The notes under the pieces: model-generated
Database searches by the model: none
Seen by the model: the letters and a program-made list of their open reading frames with translations, nothing else
Told to the model about the DNA's origin: nothing
Made by a program: the position numbers and the translations under genes
Assembly: GCA_050847315.1 (NCBI GenBank)
Contig: CP193791.1
Strand: one strand, 5' to 3'
From: Cedecea sp000277545
GTDB taxonomy: Bacteria > Pseudomonadota > Gammaproteobacteria > Enterobacterales > Enterobacteriaceae
DNA: 64,000 bases
In this document: positions 16,999 through 25,357 of the stretch, in pieces
How positions within the stretch are numbered: the first letter of the stretch is position 1
Layout: the number at the start of each line of letters is the position of its first letter

Positions 16999-17658
16999 AT
17001 GCAGTTTGACTGGAGCGCCATTTGGCCTGCAATTCCCATCTTGTTTGAAGGCGCTAAGATGACCCTATGGATTTCTATCCTGGGTCTTTGCGGCGGTTTA
17101 GTAATTGGTTTAGTGGCGGGCTTTGCTCGTACCTACGGCGGCTGGATTGCCAACCACGTAGCGCTTGTTTTCATCGAAGTGATTCGCGGCACGCCAATTG
17201 TGGTGCAGGTGATGTTTATCTACTTCGCCCTGCCGATGGCCTTTACCGATCTGCGTATCGATCCGTTCAGCGCAGCGGTCGTCACCATCATGATCAACTC
17301 CGGAGCCTACATCGCGGAAATCACCCGTGGTGCTGTGCTCTCAATTCATAAAGGCTTCCAGGAAGCGGGCCTTGCACTTGGGCTGTCAAAACGTGAAACC
17401 ATCCGTCACGTGATTATGCCGCTGGCGCTGCGCCGTATGCTGCCGCCGCTGGGTAACCAGTGGATCATCAGCATCAAAGACACCTCGCTGTTCATCGTTA
17501 TCGGTGTAGCAGAGCTGACTCGTCAGGGTCAGGAAATTATCGCCGGTAACTTCCGCGCGCTGGAGATTTGGAGCGCCGTTGCGGTCTTCTATCTGATTAT
17601 TACCCTGGTGCTGAGCTTCGTGCTGCGTCGCCTTGAAAGAAGGATGAAAATCCTGTGA
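16999..17658 (+). CDS. glnP: Glutamine ABC transporter permease
   Basis: Inner-membrane permease of 219 residues, identical in length to E. coli GlnP, with five membrane helices. The EAA loop that docks GlnQ is EAGLALGLSKRETI. The start MQFDWSAIWPAIP at 16999 is conserved. It overlaps glnQ by four bases (the GTG of glnQ shares the TGA). Confidence 0.97.
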   Translation: MQFDWSAIWPAIPILFEGAKMTLWISILGLCGGLVIGLVAGFARTYGGWIANHVALVFIEVIRGTPIVVQVMFIYFALPMAFTDLRIDPFSAAVVTIMINSGAYIAEITRGAVLSIHKGFQEAGLALGLSKRETIRHVIMPLALRRMLPPLGNQWIISIKDTSLFIVIGVAELTRQGQEIIAGNFRALEIWSAVAVFYLIITLVLSFVLRRLERRMKIL

Positions 17659-18377
17659 TTGAATTTAAAAATGTCTCCAAGCACTTTGGCCAAACCCAGG
17701 TGCTGCACAACATTGACCTGAACATCAAACAGGGTGAAGTGGTGGTGATTATCGGGCCAAGCGGCTCCGGCAAATCAACCCTGCTGCGCTGCATCAACAA
17801 GCTGGAAGAGATCACCAGCGGCGACCTGATTGTTGACGGCCTGAAAGTGAACGATCCGAAGGTAGACGATCGCCTGATCCGTCAGGAAGCTGGCATGGTG
17901 TTCCAGCAGTTCTACCTGTTCCCGCACCTGACGGCGCTGGAAAACGTCGCCTTCGGCCCGATTCGCGTCCGCGGCATGAAAAAAGACGCCGCTGAGAAGC
18001 TGGCGAAAGAGCTGCTGGCGAAGGTTGGCCTGGCGGAACGCGCGCATCACTATCCGTCAGAGCTTTCTGGCGGCCAGCAGCAGCGTGTGGCTATTGCCCG
18101 TGCCCTTGCCGTGAAGCCGAAGATGATGCTGTTTGATGAACCAACGTCGGCCCTCGACCCGGAACTGCGTCATGAAGTGCTGAAAGTGATGCAGGACCTG
18201 GCCGAAGAAGGCATGACCATGGTGATCGTGACCCACGAAGTCGGCTTTGCCGCGAAAGTGGCTTCTCGCCTGATCTTTATCGACAAAGGTCGCGTGGCGG
18301 AAGACGGCAACCCACAAGAACTTATCGACAACCCGCCGAGCCCGCGTCTGCGCGAGTTTCTGCAGCACGTCGCATAA
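17655..18377 (+). CDS. glnQ: Glutamine ABC transporter ATP-binding protein
   Basis: ATPase of 240 residues. Walker A is GPSGSGKST (near 34-42), the Q-loop lies in VFQQFYLFPH, the signature is LSGGQQQRVAIARAL and Walker B is MMLFDEPTSALD, with switch His in VTHE. It starts with GTG, coupled to glnP. It ends the operon, followed by a strong terminator. Confidence 0.97.
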   Translation: MIEFKNVSKHFGQTQVLHNIDLNIKQGEVVVIIGPSGSGKSTLLRCINKLEEITSGDLIVDGLKVNDPKVDDRLIRQEAGMVFQQFYLFPHLTALENVAFGPIRVRGMKKDAAEKLAKELLAKVGLAERAHHYPSELSGGQQQRVAIARALAVKPKMMLFDEPTSALDPELRHEVLKVMQDLAEEGMTMVIVTHEVGFAAKVASRLIFIDKGRVAEDGNPQELIDNPPSPRLREFLQHVA

Positions 18378-18385
18378 CGCCTGAC

Positions 18386-18418
18386 TCAGGGCGGCAAATT
18401 CCAGCCGCCCTGATTTTT
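18386..18418 (+). terminator. glnHPQ terminator
   Basis: TCAGGGCGGC and GCCGCCCTGA pair perfectly over 10 bp, with an eight-base loop and a T-run. Confidence 0.92.
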
Positions 18419-18504
18419 CTGGAATCATCCCGCTTTTCTCCTCGCCAAAATCTCAGCCACTATACTTACTCCTTTGTCAGATTTTCTCAGTCCGGAGGAG
18501 CGCT

Positions 18505-20760
18505 GTGCGATGGATCCTGATATTACTGTTTAACCTGATGAGCCTGCCCGGCCATGCAGTCACCTTACCCGCTGCCGCCGTTGCCGCCTCGGCATCCCAG
18601 GGCAGCGCCGCACAAACAGAACCCAGCGTAGAAGAAAAGAAAAAAGCGTACTCGGCGCTCGCCGACGTGCTGGACAACCCAAAGTCCCGGAGTGAACTCA
18701 TCGAGCAGCTTCGCAAAGTCGCCGCTGACGGCACCTCACACACCATGCCGGTTATTGCCCCACCGGATACGCTCACTGAAGACAAAACCGTGCTCGAAAA
18801 CGTCACCGACGTCAGCCGCCGCTATGGGGGAGAACTTACGCAGCGTTTTGAGCTGCTCCAGCAAAATATCGCCAGCGCACCGAGGAAAGCCTTTAACCAG
18901 CAGACTTTCTTCAATGCGCTGAGCCACTTCGCGATGCTCGCCAGCGCCGTTTTTGTGTTCTATTTCTTGCTTCGCGCCGGCGTCAGGCCGCTGTGGGCCA
19001 AAATGGGCGACTGGGGACGAAGAAAAAACCGCGATCATACCAACTGGCTTCACCTGCCGGTGACCATCCTCGGCGCCTTTGCGGTGGACATCCTGCTGCT
19101 GGCGTTAACGCTATTCGTCGGGCAGCTCCTGAGTGACAAAATGAACGCAGGCAACGCCACTATCGCGCGCCAGCAGGGGCTATTTCTTAATGCCTTTGGG
19201 CTTATCGAGTTCTTCAAGGCTGTTCTGCGCCTCATTTTCAGCCCGCGTTTCCCGGCGCTACGCCCCTTCCCCATCGGCGACCAGGGCGCCCGCTACTGGA
19301 GTATTCGCCTTTCCTGGCTAAGTACCATCATCGGCTATGGGTTATTGGTGGTGGTGCCGATTCTCGCCAATCAGGTCAACGCCCAGATCAGCGCCATGGT
19401 TAACGTGGTGGTCATGCTACTGATTACCGTCTGGGCGCTATATCTGATTTTTCACAACAAACGCGCCATCCAGCAAAGCCTGATTCACCTGGCAGATCGC
19501 TCAATGAGCTTCTTTAGCCTGTTTATTCGTGCTTTTGCGCTCATCTGGCACTGGCTCGCTTGTCTCTATTTTGTGGTGCTGTTTTTCCTTTCGCTTTTCG
19601 ATCCAGGCAACAGCCTGAAATTTATGATGGGCGCCTCACTGCACAGCCTGACCATCATCGGCGTGGCGGCGTTTATCTCCGGCATGCTTTCGCGCTGGAT
19701 AGCAAAAACCATCACCCTTTCTCCACAGGTGCAGCGCAATTACCCCGAGCTGCAAAAGCGTCTTAATGGCTGGATCTCCGTCTCGCTGAAGCTGGCACGT
19801 ATTCTTACCGTTTGCGTCGCAGTCATGCTGCTGCTGGACGCCTGGGGGCTTTTCGATGTCTGGCAATGGCTCACTGAGGGTGCCGGAGAAAAAACCGTCG
19901 ATATACTGATCCGCATTGTACTGATCCTTTTCTTCTCGGCGGTAGGCTGGACGCTGCTGGCAAGCCTGATCGAAAACCGCCTTGCGTCGGATATCCACGG
20001 CCGCCCGATGCCAAGCGCGCGAGCCCGCACGCTGCTAACGCTGTTCCGTAACGCGCTGGCCGTGGTGATCAGCACCATCACCATCATGATCTTGCTTTCT
20101 GAAATCGGCGTGAACATCGCACCTCTGCTGGCGGGGGCGGGGGCGCTGGGGCTAGCGATAAGCTTTGGTTCGCAAACCCTGGTGAAGGATATTATTACCG
20201 GGATATTCATTCAGTTTGAAAATGGGATGAATACCGGCGACTACGTCACCATCGGCGCGATTACAGGCACAGTCGAGAAAATGTCGATTCGTTCGGTGGG
20301 CGTACGCCAGGATACGGGGGCTTACCATATTATTCCGTGGTCATCGATAACGACCTTTGCCAACTTTGTCCGCGGGATTGGCTCTTTCGTCGCGAACTAC
20401 GACGTCGACAGGCAGGAGGACGTGGACAACGCCAACCGGGTACTGAAAGAAGCCGTGGACGCGCTGATGGGCCAGGAAGATATTCGTCTGCTGGTCATTG
20501 GCGAGCCGTTGTTCTCAGGCATTGTGGGGCTGACGAACCAGGCCTTCACAGTACGCGTGACCTTTACCACCCTGCCGCTAAAACAGTGGACGGTGCGCTA
20601 CGCGCTCGACGGAATGGTCAAAAAACACTTTGATGAAGCGGGCATCAGGCCCCCGGTGCAAACCGTGCAGGTCATGCAGCCGGGTGTCGATGCAGCACAG
20701 GCGCTACAGGCGACAGAGGCGGCGGCCGGCGCGCTGCCGCCCACCAGCACAGCCAACTAA
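18505..20760 (+). CDS. ybiO: Mechanosensitive channel YbiO (MscS family)
   Basis: Large MscS-like channel of 751 residues with a signal peptide (cut near HAV), a periplasmic coiled region, about ten membrane segments, and the MscS pore helix and beta domain around 510-640. The pore-lining segment AGAGALGLAISFGSQTLVKD is conserved. It protects against hypo-osmotic shock. The GTG start has GGAGGAG ahead. The tail after residue 715 is Ala/Gln-rich and poorly conserved. It is convergent with rlmF with directly abutting stop codons. Confidence 0.94.
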   Translation: MRWILILLFNLMSLPGHAVTLPAAAVAASASQGSAAQTEPSVEEKKKAYSALADVLDNPKSRSELIEQLRKVAADGTSHTMPVIAPPDTLTEDKTVLENVTDVSRRYGGELTQRFELLQQNIASAPRKAFNQQTFFNALSHFAMLASAVFVFYFLLRAGVRPLWAKMGDWGRRKNRDHTNWLHLPVTILGAFAVDILLLALTLFVGQLLSDKMNAGNATIARQQGLFLNAFGLIEFFKAVLRLIFSPRFPALRPFPIGDQGARYWSIRLSWLSTIIGYGLLVVVPILANQVNAQISAMVNVVVMLLITVWALYLIFHNKRAIQQSLIHLADRSMSFFSLFIRAFALIWHWLACLYFVVLFFLSLFDPGNSLKFMMGASLHSLTIIGVAAFISGMLSRWIAKTITLSPQVQRNYPELQKRLNGWISVSLKLARILTVCVAVMLLLDAWGLFDVWQWLTEGAGEKTVDILIRIVLILFFSAVGWTLLASLIENRLASDIHGRPMPSARARTLLTLFRNALAVVISTITIMILLSEIGVNIAPLLAGAGALGLAISFGSQTLVKDIITGIFIQFENGMNTGDYVTIGAITGTVEKMSIRSVGVRQDTGAYHIIPWSSITTFANFVRGIGSFVANYDVDRQEDVDNANRVLKEAVDALMGQEDIRLLVIGEPLFSGIVGLTNQAFTVRVTFTTLPLKQWTVRYALDGMVKKHFDEAGIRPPVQTVQVMQPGVDAAQALQATEAAAGALPPTSTAN

Positions 20761-21702
20761 TTATTTCCCGCGGGTTTTCGCCCAGCGTGCGCGCTGGGCA
20801 TCATCCATAAAGCTCCAGGCAATAAAACGGCTCTGTTTTTGCCCCTGTGCCATCTCTTTTTTCACCACTTTCACCACGCCGTTTTCCTGCATCACGCGGT
20901 ACAGCGCAGGCAGGTTTTCACCTTTTGAAACCAGCGACGTAAACCACAGCACCTGGCGGCCAAACGCTTTACTTTCTTTGATCATCTGGCTGACGAAGGC
21001 CACTTCGCCACCCTCGCACCACAGCTCCTGCTCACGACCACCAAAGTTCAGCGCGGCGCTTGCGTCCTGGCCAAGATTGCGGCGCTTACGCTCGCTGCCG
21101 CTGCGGGCCGCCTCGACTGAATCGTGGAATGGCGGATTACATAGCGTGGCATCATAGGTTTCATTTTTGTGGATGATGCCGTCCAGAATGCAGCCAGCAT
21201 TTTTCTGGCGACGGAGACGGATCATGCGGCTAAGCCCAGAATTGCCGTCTACAATTTGCTGCGCGCTGCGAAACGCATCGCCGTCCAGCTCAGAGCCGGT
21301 AAAGCGCCAGCCGTATTCGTGCTGCCCGATGAGCGGATAAATGCAGTTCGCGCCGACGCCGATATCCAGGACGGAAGCCTGGGCAGGTACAACGCCGCCG
21401 TTGCCTTCCGCCAGCAGGTCGGCCAGATGGTGAATATAGTCCGCCCGGCCCGGCACTGGCGGGCAAAGGTACCCTTCGGGGATATCCCACTGCTTAACCT
21501 GATAAAAATGCGCCAACAGCGCCTGGTTCAGCGCCTTCACCGCCAGCGGATTTGCGAAGTCAACGGTTGTGTCGCCGTGCGGCCCCGGGCGTAAAAACTC
21601 CGCCAGCGCCGGGCTGCTCGCGGTTAATGCGGCAAAGTCATAGCGGCTACGGTGACGGTTACGCGGGTGCAAACCAGGTTTGGTGTCGGCAGGGGTTTTC
21701 AT
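20761..21702 (-). CDS. rlmF: 23S rRNA m6A1618 methyltransferase RlmF
   Basis: SAM-dependent enzyme of 313 residues that methylates A1618 of 23S rRNA. The SAM site LDIGVGANCIYPLIG and catalytic NPPF (in CNPPFHDS) are clear, and the GLHPRNRHRSRYDF start is diagnostic. The ATG at 21702 has AAGGAG ahead; 48 further in-frame codons upstream are unlike the family and were excluded. Its partner mcbA lies nearby as in E. coli, with one extra gene between. Confidence 0.94.
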   Translation of the reverse strand: MKTPADTKPGLHPRNRHRSRYDFAALTASSPALAEFLRPGPHGDTTVDFANPLAVKALNQALLAHFYQVKQWDIPEGYLCPPVPGRADYIHHLADLLAEGNGGVVPAQASVLDIGVGANCIYPLIGQHEYGWRFTGSELDGDAFRSAQQIVDGNSGLSRMIRLRRQKNAGCILDGIIHKNETYDATLCNPPFHDSVEAARSGSERKRRNLGQDASAALNFGGREQELWCEGGEVAFVSQMIKESKAFGRQVLWFTSLVSKGENLPALYRVMQENGVVKVVKKEMAQGQKQSRFIAWSFMDDAQRARWAKTRGK

Positions 21703-21804
21703 TGGGGGCTTCTCCTTGTGTGGCCGCGTAAGATACTCTGCTCTCCGCGTCGGGTAAATACATCGCTGACGATTTGACCTTTCCAACATGAATTCAGGTG
21801 CGTA

Positions 21805-22431
21805 ATGAGTAAAAAACGTTATTACTACGAGCCCTCGGAAGGCCACGGTTTACCACACGATCCGCTGAACGCCATTGTCGGGCCGCGCCCAATCGGCTGG
21901 ATTTCGTCCTGCAACCTGCAGGGCCAGCGCAATCTCGCGCCGTACAGCTTCTTTAACTGCTTTAACTATCGCCCACCGATCATTGGTTTTTCCAGCACCG
22001 GCTGGAAAGACAGCGTCCAGAACATCCTCGACACCAAAGAATTCGTCTGGAACCTGGCCACGCGCCCGCTGGCAGAACAGATGAATGAAACCTCCGTCAC
22101 GCTCCCCAGAGGAGAAGATGAGTTCCAGCGAGCGGGCCTGACGCCAATAGCAGGCACCAAGGTCAGCGCCAGCCTGGTGGCTGAAAGCCCGGTCAACTTT
22201 GAATGCCGCCTGTCGCAGTGCATTCGCCTGACCTCTGCCGACGGCGACGAGCTGAACAGCTGGCTGGTGCTGGGGGAAGTGGTTGCCGTACACATCGACG
22301 AACACCTGCTTATCGACGGCATCTACCAGACCGCGCTGGCGCAACCCGTGCTGCGGGCCGGAGGGCCAACCGCCTATTACACGGTTGATGAATCACAGCG
22401 TTTTGACCTGGTTCGCCCCGACGCGCGCTAA
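21805..22431 (+). CDS. Flavin reductase-like FMN-binding protein
   Basis: 208-residue split-barrel flavoprotein of the DIM6/NTAB (flavin_reduct) family. FMN-binding features are VGPRPIGWISS near 26-36, NLAPYSFFNCFNYRPPIIGFSS and a TRPLAEQMNETS helix. Such proteins reduce free flavin with NAD(P)H or bind FMN; the partner enzyme is not in this window. It lies between rlmF and mcbA, where E. coli has nothing comparable. A terminator follows it. Confidence 0.82.
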   Translation: MSKKRYYYEPSEGHGLPHDPLNAIVGPRPIGWISSCNLQGQRNLAPYSFFNCFNYRPPIIGFSSTGWKDSVQNILDTKEFVWNLATRPLAEQMNETSVTLPRGEDEFQRAGLTPIAGTKVSASLVAESPVNFECRLSQCIRLTSADGDELNSWLVLGEVVAVHIDEHLLIDGIYQTALAQPVLRAGGPTAYYTVDESQRFDLVRPDAR

Positions 22432-22455
22432 ACCAGAAAAAAAACAAATAAAATC

Positions 22456-22478
22456 AGCCACCTGGTTGTGGCTTTTTT
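22456..22478 (+). terminator. Terminator after flavin reductase gene
   Basis: AGCCAC and GTGGCT pair around a six-base loop, followed by six T residues. Confidence 0.85.
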
Positions 22479-22624
22479 GTCAGCATTTGGTCAAGTTTTA
22501 TCGTTCAAAAAACACGCACAAGTCCATCAGTTTTTTGCGCCATCGCCTGCCCAAAGGGGAACTAGACTGTAATTGTCAGACAACAAAAAGGTGTTTTGCT
22601 CTCAACGCTCAAGAGGATGTAAAG

Positions 22625-22882
22625 ATGAAAAAACTGCTGTATTTCTCTGCGGTTATCTCTCTTGCTGCACTGCCTTTTGCCTCCATGGCAGCCCAGGAAA
22701 TGAGTAACGCAAACGTCGGACAGATGCAACCTTTTGGTACCGTCACCGCCAAAGCGTCTAACCTTGACGATCTCCAGGCTAAACTGGCTGAAAAAGCGAA
22801 GGAACAGGGTGCAACCGGCTATGTAATTAACTCCGCCGGCGGCGATAACCGCCTGTACGGCACCGCCACTATCTACAAATAG
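22625..22882 (+). CDS. mcbA: McbA, periplasmic DUF1471/YhcN-family stress protein
   Basis: 85-residue secreted protein with a signal peptide of about 23 residues (cut near SMA-AQ) and one BhsA/McbA-like (DUF1471) domain ending GTATIYK. In E. coli, McbA is repressed by McbR and affects colanic-acid mucoidy and biofilm. The segment LAEKAKEQGATGYVINSAGG is nearly identical to E. coli McbA, and the location next to rlmF agrees. The ATG at 22625 lies after GAGGATG. Confidence 0.92.
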   Translation: MKKLLYFSAVISLAALPFASMAAQEMSNANVGQMQPFGTVTAKASNLDDLQAKLAEKAKEQGATGYVINSAGGDNRLYGTATIYK

Positions 22883-22901
22883 CCCGCGTTCCGGCCAACA
22901 T

Positions 22902-22927
22902 AATGCCCTGCTTTGCGGGGCATTTTT
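22902..22927 (+). terminator. mcbA terminator
   Basis: AATGCCC and GGGCATT pair, with an inner GC pair extending the stem, followed by a T-run. Confidence 0.88.
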
Positions 22928-22984
22928 ATGGCACCTTTACCCTCAAACCATTTAAGCAATCATATGATACTTATATGGCTCATC

Positions 22985-23000
22985 TGTGAATTAACTCACT
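22985..23000 (+). promoter_or_regulatory. CRP site upstream of the PTS operon
   Basis: TGTGA-ATTAAC-TCACT is nearly identical to the lac CRP site and lies 75 bases before the IIC start. Catabolite control of the operon is inferred. Confidence 0.75.
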
Positions 23001-23074
23001 TTATTAGCCCCGAACAACCACTAAGGTAGAAGCACGCAAGAATTGTCTCTTGTGATTACTTACGGAGCGGTAAA

Positions 23075-24382
23075 ATGAAAAACCTGATGGCCGCATTAGA
23101 AGCCCGGCTGATGCCGCTGGCTGCCAAAATGGCGCAGCAGCGCCACCTAGGCGCCATTCGCGACGCCTATATCTCGTTCATGCCGTTTATTATCGTTGGT
23201 TCCATTCTGCTGGTAATCTCGTCCTTCCCAAGTACCCATTACCAGCGGTTTATGGCTTCTGTTTTTGGTGAGGGGTGGTCCGCCACCGTTGAGATCCCTT
23301 TTAACGCCATCTTCTCTACGATGGCGGTGTTTATCAGTTTTCTGGTGGCCTACCGGCTGGCGGAACGCTACGACATCGACAGAATGTCATCGGGCATTTT
23401 GTCCCTCTCCTGCTTTCTGATCCTCACGCCTTTTGCGAAGCACCCGGACGTCGGCAACCTGATCCCGATGGAATGGCTGGGATCGAAGGGGCTGTTTGTG
23501 GCGATGCTAGGAGCGCTGGCGAGCACGGAGCTTTTTGCCTGGATGCTGCGCCAGAATTGGGTGATCAAAATGCCGGATGGCGTCCCACCGGCGGTGCAAA
23601 AATCCTTTGCCGCCCTCATCCCTTCGCTGCTGATTCTGATTGTCGCCCTGGCGGTTCGCGTGCTGTTTGCCAAAACCGACTACCACACCATTCACCAGTT
23701 CGTGTATGAAGTGCTGGCGACGCCGATTCGCCACTTCGGCACCTCTTACATTGGCGCACTGTTCACCTGTTTCAGCATCACCAGCCTGTGGTCGGTGGGG
23801 ATCAACTCCGGCTCGATGGTCAACGGCATCCTCCGTCCGTTCTGGATGGAAAACCAAATGGATAACCTGGCCGCCACGCAGGCCGGGATGCCTCCCCCGC
23901 ACGTAGTGACGGAACAGTTCTACGACATGATCTGGATGGGCGGCGCGGGCGCTACATTGTCTCTGGTGATTGCTATGCTGCTGTTTGCCCGCAGCCAGCA
24001 CATCAAAAACGTTTCGCGCCTGGCCGTCGGCTCCTCCATCTTCAACATTAACGAGCCGGTGCTGTTTGGCCTGCCGGTCATCATGAACCCCGTCATGCTG
24101 ATCCCGTTCAACCTTGTGCCGCTGGTGCTGGTCACCGTGCAGTACATCGCGATGTCCATTGGCATGGTAGCCACCACCACCGGGGTGTATATCCCCTGGA
24201 CGCTGCCGCCGGTATTAAGCGGATTTATCGTCACCGGCCACCTGAGCGGTGCGGTTATCCAGATAATCAACCTGTGCATCGGGGCGCTGATTTATCTGCC
24301 GTTCCTGAAAGTGGTCGACCGGCAATATCGGGCCAATGAATCACCGGCTCAAGTGACTGAACGTAAACCCGCCACGGAGTAG
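23075..24382 (+). CDS. PTS sugar transporter subunit IIC, lactose/cellobiose family (orphan)
   Basis: Inner-membrane permease of 435 residues with about ten hydrophobic segments and the EIIC-Cel hallmark NINEPVLFGLPVIMNP. Such a permease needs IIA and IIB phosphocarriers for group translocation, and none lies nearby, so it either borrows them or works alone. GGAG precedes the start. It is the first gene of a three-gene operon with a glycosylasparaginase-like enzyme and an aminopeptidase, and a CRP site precedes it. Family substrates are beta-glucosides and chitobiose; the substrate here is unknown. Confidence 0.9.
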   Translation: MKNLMAALEARLMPLAAKMAQQRHLGAIRDAYISFMPFIIVGSILLVISSFPSTHYQRFMASVFGEGWSATVEIPFNAIFSTMAVFISFLVAYRLAERYDIDRMSSGILSLSCFLILTPFAKHPDVGNLIPMEWLGSKGLFVAMLGALASTELFAWMLRQNWVIKMPDGVPPAVQKSFAALIPSLLILIVALAVRVLFAKTDYHTIHQFVYEVLATPIRHFGTSYIGALFTCFSITSLWSVGINSGSMVNGILRPFWMENQMDNLAATQAGMPPPHVVTEQFYDMIWMGGAGATLSLVIAMLLFARSQHIKNVSRLAVGSSIFNINEPVLFGLPVIMNPVMLIPFNLVPLVLVTVQYIAMSIGMVATTTGVYIPWTLPPVLSGFIVTGHLSGAVIQIINLCIGALIYLPFLKVVDRQYRANESPAQVTERKPATE

Positions 24383-24388
24383 TTAAAC

Positions 24389-25357
24389 ATGACGTTAGCA
24401 GCAAACTGGGGAACGATCGCCACCTGGCGTATGGCATGGGAAGGGATAGGTGAAGCGGCTGAACGGCTGCAGCAAGGCAGTTCGGCGAGCGATGCCGTCG
24501 TGCACGCGGTGAAATGCGTGGAAGATTACCCCTTCTATAAATCGGTCGGTTATGGCGGCCTGCCGAATGAACAAGGCGAAGTCGAACTCGACGCCGCCTT
24601 TATGGACGGTACCAGCCTCGCGCTCGGTGCCGTGGCGGGGGTAAAAAATATTGCCAATCCGATTCTGGTGGCCAAAGCCCTGAGCGAAGAGCGCTTCAAC
24701 AGTTTTATGGTCGGCCAGGGTGCCGAAGCGTGGGCCAAAGATCGGGGTTTTGAAAGCAAAACCATGCTGACCGAGCGCGCGTACAACCATTACCTGAAGC
24801 GCAAGCGCGAAACACTGGATCGCGGCTTAAGCCCGTACACCGGGCACGACACCGTGGGGGTTATCGCCCTTGACGGCCAGCAAAGAATGTCGGTCGCCAC
24901 CTCCACCAGCGGCCTGTTTATGAAACGCCCTGGCCGGGTGGGCGATTCCCCGGTCTCCGGCTCCGGCTTCTACGCCGACAGCGAAGTGGGTGCCGCGACG
25001 GCGACCGGCCTCGGGGAAGACCTGATGAAAGGCTGTATCAGCTATGAAATCGTCAGCCGCATGGCGCGCGGCATGTCTCCCCAGCGCGCGGCTGAGTCCG
25101 CCGTGTACGATCTTGAAGCCCGACTGATTGCCCGCTACGGCCGGGCAGGCGACCTGTCCGTCGTCTGCATGAACAACCGGGGCGAATACGGCGCGGCGAC
25201 AACCATCGACAACTTCTCCTTCTCTGTTGCCACTCCAGCGCAGCCCGCCCAGGTGTTTCTCACTACCAGGGACGGCAACCGCACGGTCATCCGCCCGGCA
25301 GACCGCGAGTGGTTGGACGCCTATAAGCAGCGCATCACCGCGGAGGTAATCCAATGA
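24389..25357 (+). CDS. Glycosylasparaginase-like N-terminal-nucleophile hydrolase
   Basis: 322-residue Ntn hydrolase of the asparaginase_2 family, nearest to N4-(beta-N-acetylglucosaminyl)-L-asparaginase. The autoprocessing site is GHDTVG with cleavage predicted before Thr155, which becomes the nucleophile. The downstream STSG and GDSPVSGSGFYAD loops shape the substrate pocket, as in AspG. The known reaction is cleavage of the GlcNAc-Asn bond or hydrolysis of beta-aspartyl amides. It lies six bases after the IIC gene and overlaps the aminopeptidase gene by four bases, so it is clearly in the operon. No signal peptide is seen, so the protein is cytoplasmic. Confidence 0.88.
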   Translation: MTLAANWGTIATWRMAWEGIGEAAERLQQGSSASDAVVHAVKCVEDYPFYKSVGYGGLPNEQGEVELDAAFMDGTSLALGAVAGVKNIANPILVAKALSEERFNSFMVGQGAEAWAKDRGFESKTMLTERAYNHYLKRKRETLDRGLSPYTGHDTVGVIALDGQQRMSVATSTSGLFMKRPGRVGDSPVSGSGFYADSEVGAATATGLGEDLMKGCISYEIVSRMARGMSPQRAAESAVYDLEARLIARYGRAGDLSVVCMNNRGEYGAATTIDNFSFSVATPAQPAQVFLTTRDGNRTVIRPADREWLDAYKQRITAEVIQ